This document shows positions 47,299-56,585 of a stretch of 64,000 nucleotides of DNA, one piece after another (within the stretch, counting starts at the first letter, position 1; each line of letters begins with the position of its first letter). A model generated the notes under the pieces. It did no database searches and was not told where the DNA came from. It worked only from the letters and a program-made list of their open reading frames with translations. The DNA comes from Chitinivorax tropicus (GTDB lineage: Bacteria; Pseudomonadota; Gammaproteobacteria; Burkholderiales; SCOH01): positions 142,425 through 206,424 of the forward strand of contig NZ_JACHHY010000005.1 of the NCBI RefSeq assembly GCF_014202905.1. The letters run 5' to 3'. The position numbers and the translations under genes were made by a program.

Positions 47299-47681
47299 GG
47301 GTACCTCGATTGTTTGATAAGCGGGGTATTCAACTGGAGCAGCTTGAGGACGGTTGCGGCCAGCCTCGCTCATTCATTGTAGGTGTTGCTTGTGTTGGCG
47401 GGGTTTCAAGTTTGCGCTGACGTGAGTGGCCCCAGCGCAGGAAGCACCGCTTGCGAGGCGCGTGGCAACAGGCACTCCAGAAGTTGATCAGCACCCGGTA
47501 CCGCATCGCCCGCATGCCAGTCTACCCGTGCCATTTGTGGAAGCAGTCGATACCTGTTGAATAAATAATTGACAAAAGGCCGTGAAAAACGTTTGTCCGC
47601 AAGACGTTGATAATACATTTCTTATATAATCGTAAAATTCTGCTGAGAGGCGCTTGTTGCGCATCCGGCCTGTGTGATCCC

Positions 47682-47697
47682 GATACGTATTCGTATC
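47682..47697 (+). promoter_or_regulatory. Hairpin directly before the rhlE-like ribosome-binding site
   Basis: GATACG-TATT-CGTATC, six base pairs, ends four bases before AAGGAG. A TATAAT lies at 47625-47630 (no matching -35), giving a leader of about 75 bases. Leaders of DEAD-box helicase genes are often cold-regulated; a weak stem here could affect initiation. This is inference. Confidence 0.4.
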
Positions 47698-47711
47698 AGC
47701 AAGGAGTATTG

Positions 47712-49010
47712 ATGTCTTTTGCCGATTTGGGCCTATCGCCGGAACTGTTACGTGCCGTCGCTGAGCAAGGCTACAGCGAGCCGACGCCGATTCAGGCCCA
47801 AGCGATTCCTGTTGTGCTGGGCGGGCGAGATGTGCTTGCCGCCGCGCAGACAGGCACCGGAAAAACCGCTGGTTTCACCTTACCAATCCTGCATCTGTTG
47901 CAGCCTGCTGCCAATTCGAGCCCATCACCGGCCCGCCACCCGCTCCGGGCTTTGATCCTGACCCCGACACGTGAATTGGCTGATCAGGTGGGCGATTCGG
48001 TCAAGGGCTACGCCAAATATGTCCCATTACGCTCAACCGTGGCATTTGGCGGGGTGAATATCGACAGCCAGATCCCGGCTTTACGCGCAGGCGTCGAGGT
48101 GCTGGTCGCAACCCCGGGTCGGCTGCTGGATCATGTCCAACAGAAAACGGTCGTGCTCAATCGTGTCGATATTCTGGTCTTGGACGAGGCAGACCGCATG
48201 CTCGACATGGGCTTTTTGCCGGATATCCGCCGGATCTTGTCGATGCTGCCCGCCGAGCGGCAGACGCTGCTGTTCTCCGCCACCTTTTCACCAGAAATTA
48301 AAAAGCTGGCTGATCAGTTCCTGCGCAACCCGCAAGTGATCGAAGTGGCCCGTCGTAATTCGACGAACGAACAGGTGACACAAGTCGTACATCAGGTGGA
48401 TGGTTTCCGCAAACGCGCTACTTTGGCGCATCTGATCCGCCACCACGACATGCAGCAGGTGATCGTGTTCTGCAATACCCGCCAAGGGGCTGAGCGCCTG
48501 TCTCGTGAATTGGCCCGTGAAGGGTTCGCGGCAGATGCCATTCATGGCGACAAGACCCAGCAGCAGCGCCTGGAGACGCTGGCCCAGTTCAAAGAGGGCA
48601 AGGTCAAAGTGCTGGTGGCGACCGACGTGGCCGCGCGTGGCCTGGATATCGAAGAGCTGCCCTATGTCGTGAATCACGACCTGCCCAATACGCCAGAGGA
48701 CTATGTCCACCGGATTGGCCGTACTGGTCGTGCCGGTGCAAAAGGCACCGCCATCTCGCTGGTGTCGGATGAAGAATCCAAACAATTGGCGGCGATTGAA
48801 AAGTTGGTGAAACAATCGTTGGAGTTGGTGCCTGTGCCTGGGTATACCACACCGCGCACACCGCAGGCAGCGCCGACTGCAACGGGTGCTGCTTTGATGT
48901 CAAACGGTCGGACACCTGCGCCAGTTCGTCCACTCTACCCAGGACGCGGCCCTCGCCAAACCGAGCAGGTGGCCGCGTTGTTCCTGCCACCCCGCTATCG
49001 CCGCTCGTAA
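47712..49010 (+). CDS. rhlE: DEAD-box ATP-dependent RNA helicase, RhlE type
   Basis: 432 residues. The Q motif is [14 protein letters not shown]; motif I is AQTGTGKT, Ia PTRELA, Ib [35 protein letters not shown], and [12 protein letters not shown]. The protein begins [16 protein letters not shown], as in RhlE, and has a short basic proline-rich tail. RhlE unwinds short RNA duplexes in ribosome assembly and RNA decay. ATG 47712 is supported by AAGGAG; an upstream extension to 47607 is not coding. Confidence 0.95.
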   Translation: MSFADLGLSPELLRAVAEQGYSEPTPIQAQAIPVVLGGRDVLAAAQTGTGKTAGFTLPILHLLQPAANSSPSPARHPLRALILTPTRELADQVGDSVKGYAKYVPLRSTVAFGGVNIDSQIPALRAGVEVLVATPGRLLDHVQQKTVVLNRVDILVLDEADRMLDMGFLPDIRRILSMLPAERQTLLFSATFSPEIKKLADQFLRNPQVIEVARRNSTNEQVTQVVHQVDGFRKRATLAHLIRHHDMQQVIVFCNTRQGAERLSRELAREGFAADAIHGDKTQQQRLETLAQFKEGKVKVLVATDVAARGLDIEELPYVVNHDLPNTPEDYVHRIGRTGRAGAKGTAISLVSDEESKQLAAIEKLVKQSLELVPVPGYTTPRTPQAAPTATGAALMSNGRTPAPVRPLYPGRGPRQTEQVAALFLPPRYRRS

Positions 49011-49546
49011 GGGCGTCAGGTTTCACCGGCGAGCGGTTGTTTCCTGCGCCGGATGACGGGGTGGTGCCAGCCGGACCACCCCGTTTGCTTTGGCAGCCGT
49101 GTGTGCCGATCAAAAAAATCGGCATCTGTCCCTGTACATCAAGTCTGCACTTGCTTGTAGAATGGCCGACTGTTGTGGGTGCTCATATCGCCATATGGCA
49201 AATTAAGGCGGGCAGCAGGATAACGACCTGCCAAGCTGCAAAATATCCGCATCATCACGTCAGTGGAGCCAGCGGCCAGGAATCGAGGAAAAGCGATGTG
49301 TCCTCCTTCAGGCTGGAAACGCTTTCAACTCACACTGCTTTACCACGCTGATCGCTTCACCTCAGCCGTATTTTCCATGTTATGTGCGTCACATATCGAC
49401 TAGTGTGATGTGCGTTGGACTGGCTGGGTGAGCATGCCATTTCATACGTGCTTGGGTGGATGGCCGCCAGATGCTGGTGGCGTCTGGGCGCATGACTGTT
49501 TCGATAGCCATCTGGCAACGTGTGCCAGATTTGACAAGGTGTGTGC
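49011..49546. other. 536-base intergenic stretch before mdlA-like gene
   Basis: Begins with the helicase terminator (49056-49091). A second hairpin TGCCGAT-caaaaaa-ATCGGCA lies at 49104-49124; it has no T-run on the plus strand. No supported coding frame. Confidence 0.45.
49056..49091 (+). terminator. Terminator of the rhlE-like gene
   Basis: ACGGGGTGGT-gccagccgg-ACCACCCCGT, ten base pairs, followed by TTGCTTT. It lies about 45 bases after the stop codon. Confidence 0.7.
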
Positions 49547-51289
49547 ATGACCTTCTCTCGTTTGCTGCAACAATTCATCCGCCAGCACTGGCGAGCTTAT
49601 CTGGCCTCAGCGCTCATGCTGACAGGTATTGCGACATTGACAGTCTGGTTGCCCCGGCAGGTGGGGTATGTGATCGATGAGATGGTCGCCGGGCGATTGG
49701 TCGGGACGGCCTTGCATCAGCAATTGGCCATGCTGATCGGGCTGGGGGTCATCGTCTATTTCCTACGAGTGGGGTGGCGCCTGACGCTGTTTAAGGCTTC
49801 TTACCGATTGGGCGTGTCCCTACGTGAGCAGCTTTATCGTCGCCTGACATTACAAGGCCCGGCTTTTTTCCATCAACAACGTACCGGTGATCTGATGGCC
49901 TGCGCGACCAATGACATCGATGCGGTGGAAATGGCGGCGGGTGAGGCTTTCCTGGCGGGTTTCGATGGCTCGCTGTCCTTCGTGCTGGTCATTGCGATGA
50001 TGATGTTGGGCGTGGATTGGCGCCTGACGCTGATCGCGTTGCTGCCGTTCCCCTTCATGGGTATGGCGTTCTGGTATATCTCCAACCAAGTGCATCATGC
50101 ATCGCGAACGGCTTTGGATCGCTTCAGCACATTGAATGACCATGTGCATGAGACGCTGTCCGGTGTCAGGACACTCCGTGCCCTGGGGCTGCAGCAACGA
50201 AGTGCCATGCAGTTTGCACACATGGCTGAATCCGCAGCCGAGGCCAGCCTGGTGGCGCAGAAGTGGGAGGCCGCTTACGAGCCCGCTGTCGGTATCACGC
50301 TGACCATTGCCTCGGTGCTGGCGTTGGCGCTGGGCGGGTATCTGGTCTGGCAGCAACAGATGACAATCGGCTTGCTGACCAGCTTTACGATGTATCTGGG
50401 GCAGTTGATCTGGCCGATGTTTGCAGCGGGTTGGGTGTTGTCGCTGATCGAGCGCGGCAGGGCCGCCTGGGGGCGGCTGGTGCCCGTTTTGAATGCACCG
50501 CTGACCATCGACGATAGCGGTACGCGGGCTGATCTGACTGTGGGCCGGGTGATGTTCGATGACGTGTCATTCACCTATCCGGGGCAAAGCCAGCCAGCGC
50601 TGCAACACATCCAGCTGGCCTTGGATGCTGGCAAGACCATCGGTGTGGTGGGCCCGACAGGTGCTGGCAAATCGACTCTGATCCGTCTGCTGCTCCGTCA
50701 ATACCCTGTGGAGCAGGGGCAGTTGACCAGTGATGGCACACCGTTGACTGCTTTTCAATTGAGCAGATTGCGAGAAAGGGTCAGCTGGGTGGCGCAGGAG
50801 CCGTTTCTGTTTTCAGCATCGATTGCTGACAATATCGCGCTGGCCAAGTCTGGGGCTACACGTGAAGAGGTCATTCACGTGGCGAGACTGGCCTCGATCC
50901 ATGATGACATCACACGGTTTCCAGAGGGCTATGACACACCAGTAGGTGAACGTGGGGTGACACTGTCCGGTGGTCAGCGCCAGCGTGTGGCCATTGCCCG
51001 TGCTTTGCTGGCAGACAGCCCAGTGCTCTTGCTGGATGATGCGCTATCTGCGGTCGATACCGAGACGGAAACCAATATTCTGCACCACCTGCGCGACACC
51101 CGCCGTGGCCGCACGGTGTTGATCGTCAGCCATCGCCTGAGTGCGGTGGCGGATGCTGACCATATCGTCGTGATGAAACATGGCCGGATTGTGGAATCTG
51201 GCAGCCATGATGCGCTCTTGGCCATGAATGGCTGGTATGCCACGCAGTGGCGTTACCAGCAACTGGAGGCAAGCCTTGAAACGATTTGA
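49547..51289 (+). CDS. mdlA: ABC exporter half-transporter, MdlA type
   Basis: 580 residues. Six membrane helices (about 15-315) are followed by an ATPase domain: Walker A GPTGAGKS, signature LSGGQRQR, Walker B VLLLDDALSAVD. The Walker B catalytic Glu is Asp, as in E. coli MdlA, and the C-terminus WRYQQLEASLE closely resembles the E. coli ending. ATG 49547 follows AAGGTG by five bases. It overlaps the next gene by 14 bases; the pair forms a heterodimer. Substrate unknown. Confidence 0.93.
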   Translation: MTFSRLLQQFIRQHWRAYLASALMLTGIATLTVWLPRQVGYVIDEMVAGRLVGTALHQQLAMLIGLGVIVYFLRVGWRLTLFKASYRLGVSLREQLYRRLTLQGPAFFHQQRTGDLMACATNDIDAVEMAAGEAFLAGFDGSLSFVLVIAMMMLGVDWRLTLIALLPFPFMGMAFWYISNQVHHASRTALDRFSTLNDHVHETLSGVRTLRALGLQQRSAMQFAHMAESAAEASLVAQKWEAAYEPAVGITLTIASVLALALGGYLVWQQQMTIGLLTSFTMYLGQLIWPMFAAGWVLSLIERGRAAWGRLVPVLNAPLTIDDSGTRADLTVGRVMFDDVSFTYPGQSQPALQHIQLALDAGKTIGVVGPTGAGKSTLIRLLLRQYPVEQGQLTSDGTPLTAFQLSRLRERVSWVAQEPFLFSASIADNIALAKSGATREEVIHVARLASIHDDITRFPEGYDTPVGERGVTLSGGQRQRVAIARALLADSPVLLLDDALSAVDTETETNILHHLRDTRRGRTVLIVSHRLSAVADADHIVVMKHGRIVESGSHDALLAMNGWYATQWRYQQLEASLETI

Positions 51290-53063
51290 TCTACAGCAGT
51301 CTGAACAGGGCCGTGCACTGGCCCTGTTGACCTGGGCGGCTGAGCCGGAAAAACGGCATCTGTGGTGGGGGGTGTTGTGGCTGCTGATCGCCACAGGGCT
51401 GGAAATGCTCGGCCCGATCCTGGGCAAGATATTCATTGATGATCACCTGTTGCCACGCCACTTCGAGGGCAAGCTGGTCGTTGGGTTGTTGCTCGGCACC
51501 CTATTGAGCGGGGTGGTTGCAACCATCTTGCGGTATCTGCAACTGATCCGGCTCTCTGGCGTGGCGATGCGCTCAGTTCGCCGCCTGCGTGAGTCGGTCT
51601 ACAGCCATGTGCTGGCCCTGCCGATGGCATTCTTCGATAAGGCCATCACCGGGCAATTGGTCAGCCGGGTCACCAATGACACCGAAGCCGTCAAGAGTCT
51701 GTATGTGCAGGTGCTGTTCGTCATGTTGGACAGCTGCATCTTGCTGGTTGGCGCACTGGTGGCTATGGCTTGGCTGGATTGGCGACTGATGCTGATCGTA
51801 TCGGTGTTGATCCCCGCCGTGATGATCATCGTCTGGTTCTATCAGCGCCTGAGCGCACCGGCGGTGACCCGCGCCCGGCAACTGCGTAGCGACATCAATG
51901 CGCAGATGGCGGAAAGCATCGCAGGCATGGCTGTGCTACAGGCCAGCCAAGCACAGGGTCGTTTTGAGCAGCGATTTGCCCAGACCAATGAGTCGCACTA
52001 TCACGCGCGGTTGATCGAAATCCGCGCCAATGCCTGGCTGCTGCGACCTGCGTTGGACTTGCTGAATGTGCTGTTATTGGTAACGGTGATCTTCAACTTT
52101 GGCTTGCGCGACCTGCATGGGGTGGAAATCGGCGTCCTGTATGCTTTTGTCAGCTATATCTCCCGTGTGGTGGAGCCACTCATTCAAATCACCATGCAGT
52201 TCAGCCAGTTGCAGCAATCTGTAGTGGCCGCTGCGCGGGTCAATACCTTATTGAAGGAAACGGAAGCACCGCCCGCACAAGGTGATGCTGTGGTATCACA
52301 GGGCGCCGTCTCGATCAAACAATTGCGGTTCGGCTATCTGCCTGGCCAAACCGTGCTGCATGATCTCAGCCTGGAGATTCCAGCTGGCGGGTTTTATGGC
52401 ATCGTCGGCCATACAGGCAGCGGCAAATCCACCTTGCTCAGTCTGATGCTGCGCTTTTATGAGCCGCAACAGGGCGAAATCGACATCGATGGCGTGCCCA
52501 TCCATCATTTCAATGACTTGGCATTTCGGGCTGGTGTCGGGCTGGTGCCGCAAGAGCCGTTTCTGCTGGCCGCCACGGCCCGAGAAAACATCGATATGGG
52601 CCGGGGCCTGACTCAGATGCAAATCGAGACGGCTGCCCGATCCGCCCAAGTGCATGATCTGATCATGTCGCTGGAGCAAGGTTACGACACGCAGCTGGGC
52701 GAAGGCGGGGTGCGGCTTTCAACGGGGCAGAAGCAGTTGATTGCCATTGCCAGGGCGCTGGCTGGCCAGCCGCGCATCCTGTTGTTGGATGAGGCGACCG
52801 CACATATCGACAGTGAGACTGAGCAAGTGGTCCAGCAAGCATTGACGGCATTACATGGCAAAGTCACCCTGATTGCCATTGCGCATCGATTGTCAACCAT
52901 CCGTGACGCGGATCGGATCGTGGTGCTGAATCATGGTCGGGTAGCCGAGCTGGGCGATCATGATGAATTGATGGCGATCGAATCAGGTATCTATCAGCGA
53001 CTCTACCTGCTCCAGCAATTGGAAGAGTCCGAACCCGATGACGGCACCACACGTGGCACATAA
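51276..53063 (+). CDS. mdlB: ABC exporter half-transporter, MdlB type
   Basis: 595 residues. Six membrane helices (about 25-330; ATGLEMLGPILGKIFIDDHLL is typical of MdlB) and an ATPase domain follow: Walker A GHTGSGKS, signature LSTGQKQL, Walker B ILLLDEATAHID. The start is TTG 51276, with GGAGG six bases upstream and inside mdlA; a longer reading from 51228 has no such site. The altered signature combines with the Asp-containing Walker B of MdlA in one degenerate ATP site, while the other site is canonical. This is the usual asymmetric heterodimer. Confidence 0.93.
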   Translation: MKRFDLQQSEQGRALALLTWAAEPEKRHLWWGVLWLLIATGLEMLGPILGKIFIDDHLLPRHFEGKLVVGLLLGTLLSGVVATILRYLQLIRLSGVAMRSVRRLRESVYSHVLALPMAFFDKAITGQLVSRVTNDTEAVKSLYVQVLFVMLDSCILLVGALVAMAWLDWRLMLIVSVLIPAVMIIVWFYQRLSAPAVTRARQLRSDINAQMAESIAGMAVLQASQAQGRFEQRFAQTNESHYHARLIEIRANAWLLRPALDLLNVLLLVTVIFNFGLRDLHGVEIGVLYAFVSYISRVVEPLIQITMQFSQLQQSVVAAARVNTLLKETEAPPAQGDAVVSQGAVSIKQLRFGYLPGQTVLHDLSLEIPAGGFYGIVGHTGSGKSTLLSLMLRFYEPQQGEIDIDGVPIHHFNDLAFRAGVGLVPQEPFLLAATARENIDMGRGLTQMQIETAARSAQVHDLIMSLEQGYDTQLGEGGVRLSTGQKQLIAIARALAGQPRILLLDEATAHIDSETEQVVQQALTALHGKVTLIAIAHRLSTIRDADRIVVLNHGRVAELGDHDELMAIESGIYQRLYLLQQLEESEPDDGTTRGT

Positions 53064-53138
53064 AGAGCAACATAGCTGTGTGGACAGGCCCCGCGTCCAT
53101 CCAATCCATGGGTGTCAAATCCGCTGCCAGTGGGCATG

Positions 53139-54029
53139 TCAGCGGGTATGGTCACGGATGGCCGCCACCGCCGGGTGTAAAATCCGGCGATCACTATAGA
53201 TGGCGTAGATGGGTGCGATGATGTTCCGCAGTTGCCCGACGCAGGCCACGCCCAGCTGATTCGCCATGTCCTCCTTGCTGAAAGCTGGCATGGGAAACAT
53301 GCCCAAGCCCTGCTGCCCGAAGGTGGCCAGCAGCGCACTGTCCTCAAATTCGCCCACAATGTCGGGCCGGATGTCATGGGTCGTGAACCAATGTTCCAAC
53401 TGAGCATGTAACGCGTTGTTGCGTGTAGGCATCAGCATGGGCGCCCGATGCAGGCAAGCCGGAAACGGCTTGGCATGCCGTGCCGCCAGCTCTTGTTTCG
53501 CAAAGATCATGACCGGACAGTGTGCGACCGTATCGCTGTGCAAGCGTAGCTGGGTGCTATGTGTGGCTGGGCGGTCAGCCAACACCATGTCCAGGCGATG
53601 TAAGGCCAAGTCTGCCAGCAGCGGGTCGAATTCTCCCTCATCGCAAGTCAGGCGGATACGCTGTGGTAGCTGCAGGGCAGGCTCCAGCAGGCGGTAGATC
53701 AGCGTTTTGGGTAAAGCATCGGAAATGCCGACTGTGAAGCGAAGGGTCTGCCCGAGCTGCTCATCTGCCAACGTTTCTTGTAGCTGATTGCCCAGCAGGA
53801 ATATCTGATCTGCCAGCCCCAGCGCAATCCGGCCTGCCTCTGTCAGCACCAAGCCTCGCCCTTGCTGCGCAAACAAAGCCCGCCCAATCTGCTGTTCAAG
53901 TTGGGCGATCTGCCCGCTTACCGTCTGGGCGCTCATGCCCAACTGTTCTGCAGCTTTGGTGATGCTGCCCTCTTTGGCCGTCGCCCAGAAATAACGAAGG
54001 TGTTTGTAGTTCAGGTCGGTATATCGCAT
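53139..54029 (-). CDS. LysR-family regulator, NhaR type
   Basis: 296 residues. An N-terminal winged helix ([20 protein letters not shown], about 21-40) is followed by a LysR substrate-binding domain. NhaR features include [55 protein letters not shown] and a C-terminal [14 protein letters not shown]. NhaR senses Na+ and activates nhaA. There is no nhaA here; the divergent neighbour is htpX. An operator-like inverted repeat lies between them. Confidence 0.9.
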   Translation of the reverse strand: MRYTDLNYKHLRYFWATAKEGSITKAAEQLGMSAQTVSGQIAQLEQQIGRALFAQQGRGLVLTEAGRIALGLADQIFLLGNQLQETLADEQLGQTLRFTVGISDALPKTLIYRLLEPALQLPQRIRLTCDEGEFDPLLADLALHRLDMVLADRPATHSTQLRLHSDTVAHCPVMIFAKQELAARHAKPFPACLHRAPMLMPTRNNALHAQLEHWFTTHDIRPDIVGEFEDSALLATFGQQGLGMFPMPAFSKEDMANQLGVACVGQLRNIIAPIYAIYSDRRILHPAVAAIRDHTR

Positions 54030-54037
54030 ATTTCAAT

Positions 54038-54082
54038 TCGAAAAAATCGGATGAATAGTAAGGTTTTATTCGGTTTTTCCGA
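54038..54082. promoter_or_regulatory. Imperfect inverted repeat between NhaR-like gene and htpX
   Basis: Left arm TCGAAAAAATCGG...AATA at 54038-54057 mirrors TTATTCGGTTTTTCCGA at 54066-54082 with a few mismatches. It lies just before the regulator start and 100 bases upstream of htpX, where a LysR regulator would bind. Inference only. Confidence 0.45.
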
Positions 54083-54182
54083 CTGCAAAAATCCAGTACG
54101 ATCGCGAAGCTCTTGCTTGGACAGCGTCCAGCCTCGGTGCGTTCCACGTACCTCACCACTGCATCAAAGGAGAATACACACC

Positions 54183-55064
54183 ATGAAACGCGTCATTTTG
54201 CTGATTGCCACCAATATTGGCGTGATGCTGGTTTTAAGCATTGTCGCCAGCATGCTTGGCGTCAACCGTTATCTGACCGCCAACGGCTTGAATCTTGGCA
54301 TGTTGCTCGTCTTTGCCGCCATCATGGGCTTTGGTGGCGCATTCATCTCGCTGCTGTTGTCCAAGACCATTGCCAAGTGGTCAACCGGAGCCCGGGTCAT
54401 CGAGCAGCCTGCCACTGAGGCTGAATACTGGCTGGTCAATACTGTGCGTAAGCTGGCTGAACGCGCCAACCTGCCCATGCCGGAGGTAGCCATCTATGAT
54501 GGTGAGCCCAACGCCTTTGCCACCGGCGCAAGCAAATCCAACTCCCTGGTCGCTGTTTCAACTGGGTTGTTGCACAGTATGACTGAAGAAGAGGTCGAGG
54601 CGGTACTGGCGCATGAAGTAGCCCACATCGCCAATGGCGACATGGTCACATTGACCTTGATACAGGGGGTGGTGAACACCTTCGTATTCTTCCTGGCGCG
54701 AGTGGTCGGTTATCTGGTGGATTCATTCCTCAAGCGAAATGATGACGAGTCCAGCAGCGGCACCGGCATTGGTTACATGATCACCGTGTTCATCTGCGAA
54801 ATTCTGTTTGGCATTCTGGCCAGCGTCATTGTCATGTACTTCTCGCGCCAGCGTGAATATCGCGCTGATGCTGGTGCCGCACAGTTGCTGGGCAGCCCGA
54901 CAAACATGATTGCTGCACTGCGTCGCCTGGGCGGTATGCAGGCTGGTGCGTTGCCACAGAACATGGCTGCTTCCGGTATCTCAGGTGGCGGTGGCTGGGC
55001 CTCGATGTTCTCAAGCCATCCGGCTCTGGAAGACCGTATTGCGGCTTTGCAGTCCGCACGATAA
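54183..55064 (+). CDS. htpX: Membrane zinc metalloprotease HtpX
   Basis: 293 residues, same length as E. coli HtpX. Two N-terminal membrane helices ([40 protein letters not shown]) are followed by the zinc motif [12 protein letters not shown] (HEVAH about 144-148), two more membrane segments and the third ligand Glu in [12 protein letters not shown]. It degrades misfolded inner-membrane proteins with FtsH. ATG 54183 is chosen because the conserved start [11 protein letters not shown] begins there; an in-frame extension to 53862 overlaps the divergent regulator. Confidence 0.97.
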   Translation: MKRVILLIATNIGVMLVLSIVASMLGVNRYLTANGLNLGMLLVFAAIMGFGGAFISLLLSKTIAKWSTGARVIEQPATEAEYWLVNTVRKLAERANLPMPEVAIYDGEPNAFATGASKSNSLVAVSTGLLHSMTEEEVEAVLAHEVAHIANGDMVTLTLIQGVVNTFVFFLARVVGYLVDSFLKRNDDESSSGTGIGYMITVFICEILFGILASVIVMYFSRQREYRADAGAAQLLGSPTNMIAALRRLGGMQAGALPQNMAASGISGGGGWASMFSSHPALEDRIAALQSAR

Positions 55065-55139
55065 CTGGTTTGCATGTGATCTGAGCATGGGCGGTAACGC
55101 CCTTAGGATTGGGTTCTGTCATTTTGAGGAGTGTGTGCC

Positions 55140-55493
55140 ATGAAGTGTCCGGTATGTGAAGGTGTCAACCTGGTCATGTCTGAGAGAAGCGGGGTCGAGA
55201 TCGACTATTGCCCTCAATGCCGAGGTGTGTGGCTGGATCGAGGTGAGCTGGACAAGATCATTGATCGATCAGCGGTACAAACATCGGCCCAGCCCGCAGC
55301 ATATGAGGCTTCGCATGAGCTGCCGCGAGGGCATGGGCAGCCTTCCAGCTCGCATCCGCAATACAGCCAGCATCAACATCAATCGTATCAACAGCAACAC
55401 CAGCAACACCAGCAACAACATCACCACGATAGTGGGTATTACAAAAAGAAGAAGCGCGAGGGCTTCCTGGGTGAATTATTTGATTTTGACTGA
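55140..55493 (+). CDS. TFIIB-type zinc-ribbon protein with Gln/His-rich linker
   Basis: 117 residues. The zinc ribbon is CPVC (C3/C6) and CPQC (C24/C27), then the family signature GVWLDRGELDKI. Residues 60-100 are low-complexity Gln/His/Ser (runs of QQHQQHQQQ type), and the tail is basic then acidic (YYKKKKREGFLGELFDFD). ATG 55140 is preferred: GAGGAG lies eight bases upstream. It follows htpX by 75 bases in the same direction. The function is unknown; the linker may bind metal. Confidence 0.85.
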   Translation: MKCPVCEGVNLVMSERSGVEIDYCPQCRGVWLDRGELDKIIDRSAVQTSAQPAAYEASHELPRGHGQPSSSHPQYSQHQHQSYQQQHQQHQQQHHHDSGYYKKKKREGFLGELFDFD

Positions 55494-55645
55494 AATTCAC
55501 CCGAGATCAATCAGTTTGCATGGCATTTGGGTGCATGTTTACGGCTGATGGATGGTACCCGCATGGCCTGACTGAATGTACCGGTCAGGCGGCAGGACAT
55601 ATGTGCGGCACTGTTGCAAATCGGCCATCATAAGGAGATAGGTAA

Positions 55646-56194
55646 ATGAGTTTTAAACGTTTCGCTGGTTTGGCAGCTTTGACGCTTTTCTCTGGATACG
55701 CCGCCGCAGAGGCAGTGGTGGTCAATCGTGGCATCTCTGAGCAGGAAGTCCTGGCGGCCCAGCAGGGGTGGTGCAAGGCATTGGTCGATATCAGCTCCAC
55801 CTACGAAAGCAATGGCCGTGAGGCAGCCAAGGCGCTGGCCGAGAAGGTGATTGATAGCGCCTATGGCAAAGCCATTCTGTTCAAGCCGACGCTGACAATG
55901 AATCCACAGACTTTCCGGACGACCCGTGCAGGCACCTTGTCCTATTTTGTGGGTGGGGATTCGACCTATCCGAAGGATACTGGCTTTGCTTTGAAAGGCT
56001 GGAAGAAGTGTGAGATCGACAATGCAGCGGTGTTGATCACTGGCGACACCGCTACCACCATGGGCAAGGTGCGTTTCACGGGCAAAGACGGGAAAGTGAC
56101 CACTGTGGATAAGACCTGGATGTTTGTCAAAGACGACGCGGGTGCACTCCGGATCGTTGTTCATCATTCCTCGCTGGAGTTTCAGGGCGCGTAA
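55646..56194 (+). CDS. Secreted SnoaL-like protein, unknown function
   Basis: 182 residues with a signal peptide (FAGLAALTLFSGYAAA). The mature protein shows the alpha/beta cone of the SnoaL/NTF2 superfamily: QEVLAAQQGWCKALVDIS, DSAYGKAILFKPTLTMNP, GDTATTMGKVRFTGKDGKVTTVDKTWMFVKDD and LRIVVHHSSLEF. The two Cys could pair. Close relatives are often labelled phosphoribosyl-AMP cyclohydrolase, but no HisI motif is present, so that label seems wrong. It may be a periplasmic stress or ligand-binding protein. Confidence 0.82.
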   Translation: MSFKRFAGLAALTLFSGYAAAEAVVVNRGISEQEVLAAQQGWCKALVDISSTYESNGREAAKALAEKVIDSAYGKAILFKPTLTMNPQTFRTTRAGTLSYFVGGDSTYPKDTGFALKGWKKCEIDNAAVLITGDTATTMGKVRFTGKDGKVTTVDKTWMFVKDDAGALRIVVHHSSLEFQGA

Positions 56195-56585
56195 TTACCA
56201 TTCCACCTGTAAACGGAAGCCGACTGTGTTCAGCAGGCCCACACTTCAGGTGGGCTGCCTCTGAGCCAGATCGGCTTTTTGCATGTCCGACACGACCGTT
56301 TCTCACATCGTGCTCACTCCTCTTGCACTGGGTGGCGCCAGTCCTCAGATGATCGGCTTGCCGTGCCTGTCCACGATGTTCATGGCGGGCTGATTTCCTG
56401 ATCTGACTACAATTTGGCTACATCCTGTCAAATACTTACAATCTGTGGTGTGAATTCGATTTCAAGTTTTCTGTTGGGTTGATTTGCAATGCCGAATCCT
56501 TGACAGAGTCAATCAGGGTGGTGCAGACCGACCGGCTCACAAGCTATCCACCTACCCGTCCGCCGGGTCGAAAGAATCAAACACC
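56195..56585. other. 391-base intergenic stretch
   Basis: Contains the terminator of the SnoaL-like gene (56217-56280) and the likely promoter region of the MATE gene. No coding frame is supported. Confidence 0.45.
56217..56280 (+). terminator. Compound terminator of the SnoaL-like gene
   Basis: An outer stem AAGCCGA (56217-56223) / TCGGCTT (56271-56277) ends in a T-run. An inner stem GCCCAC / GTGGGC lies at 56237-56255. A branched or two-step hairpin. Confidence 0.6.

Noticed and set aside
55330..55440. Possible simple repeat or CRISPR-like array
   Set aside because: The CAGCAACAC-like repetition encodes the Gln/His tract in a real gene; there are no spaced direct repeats.
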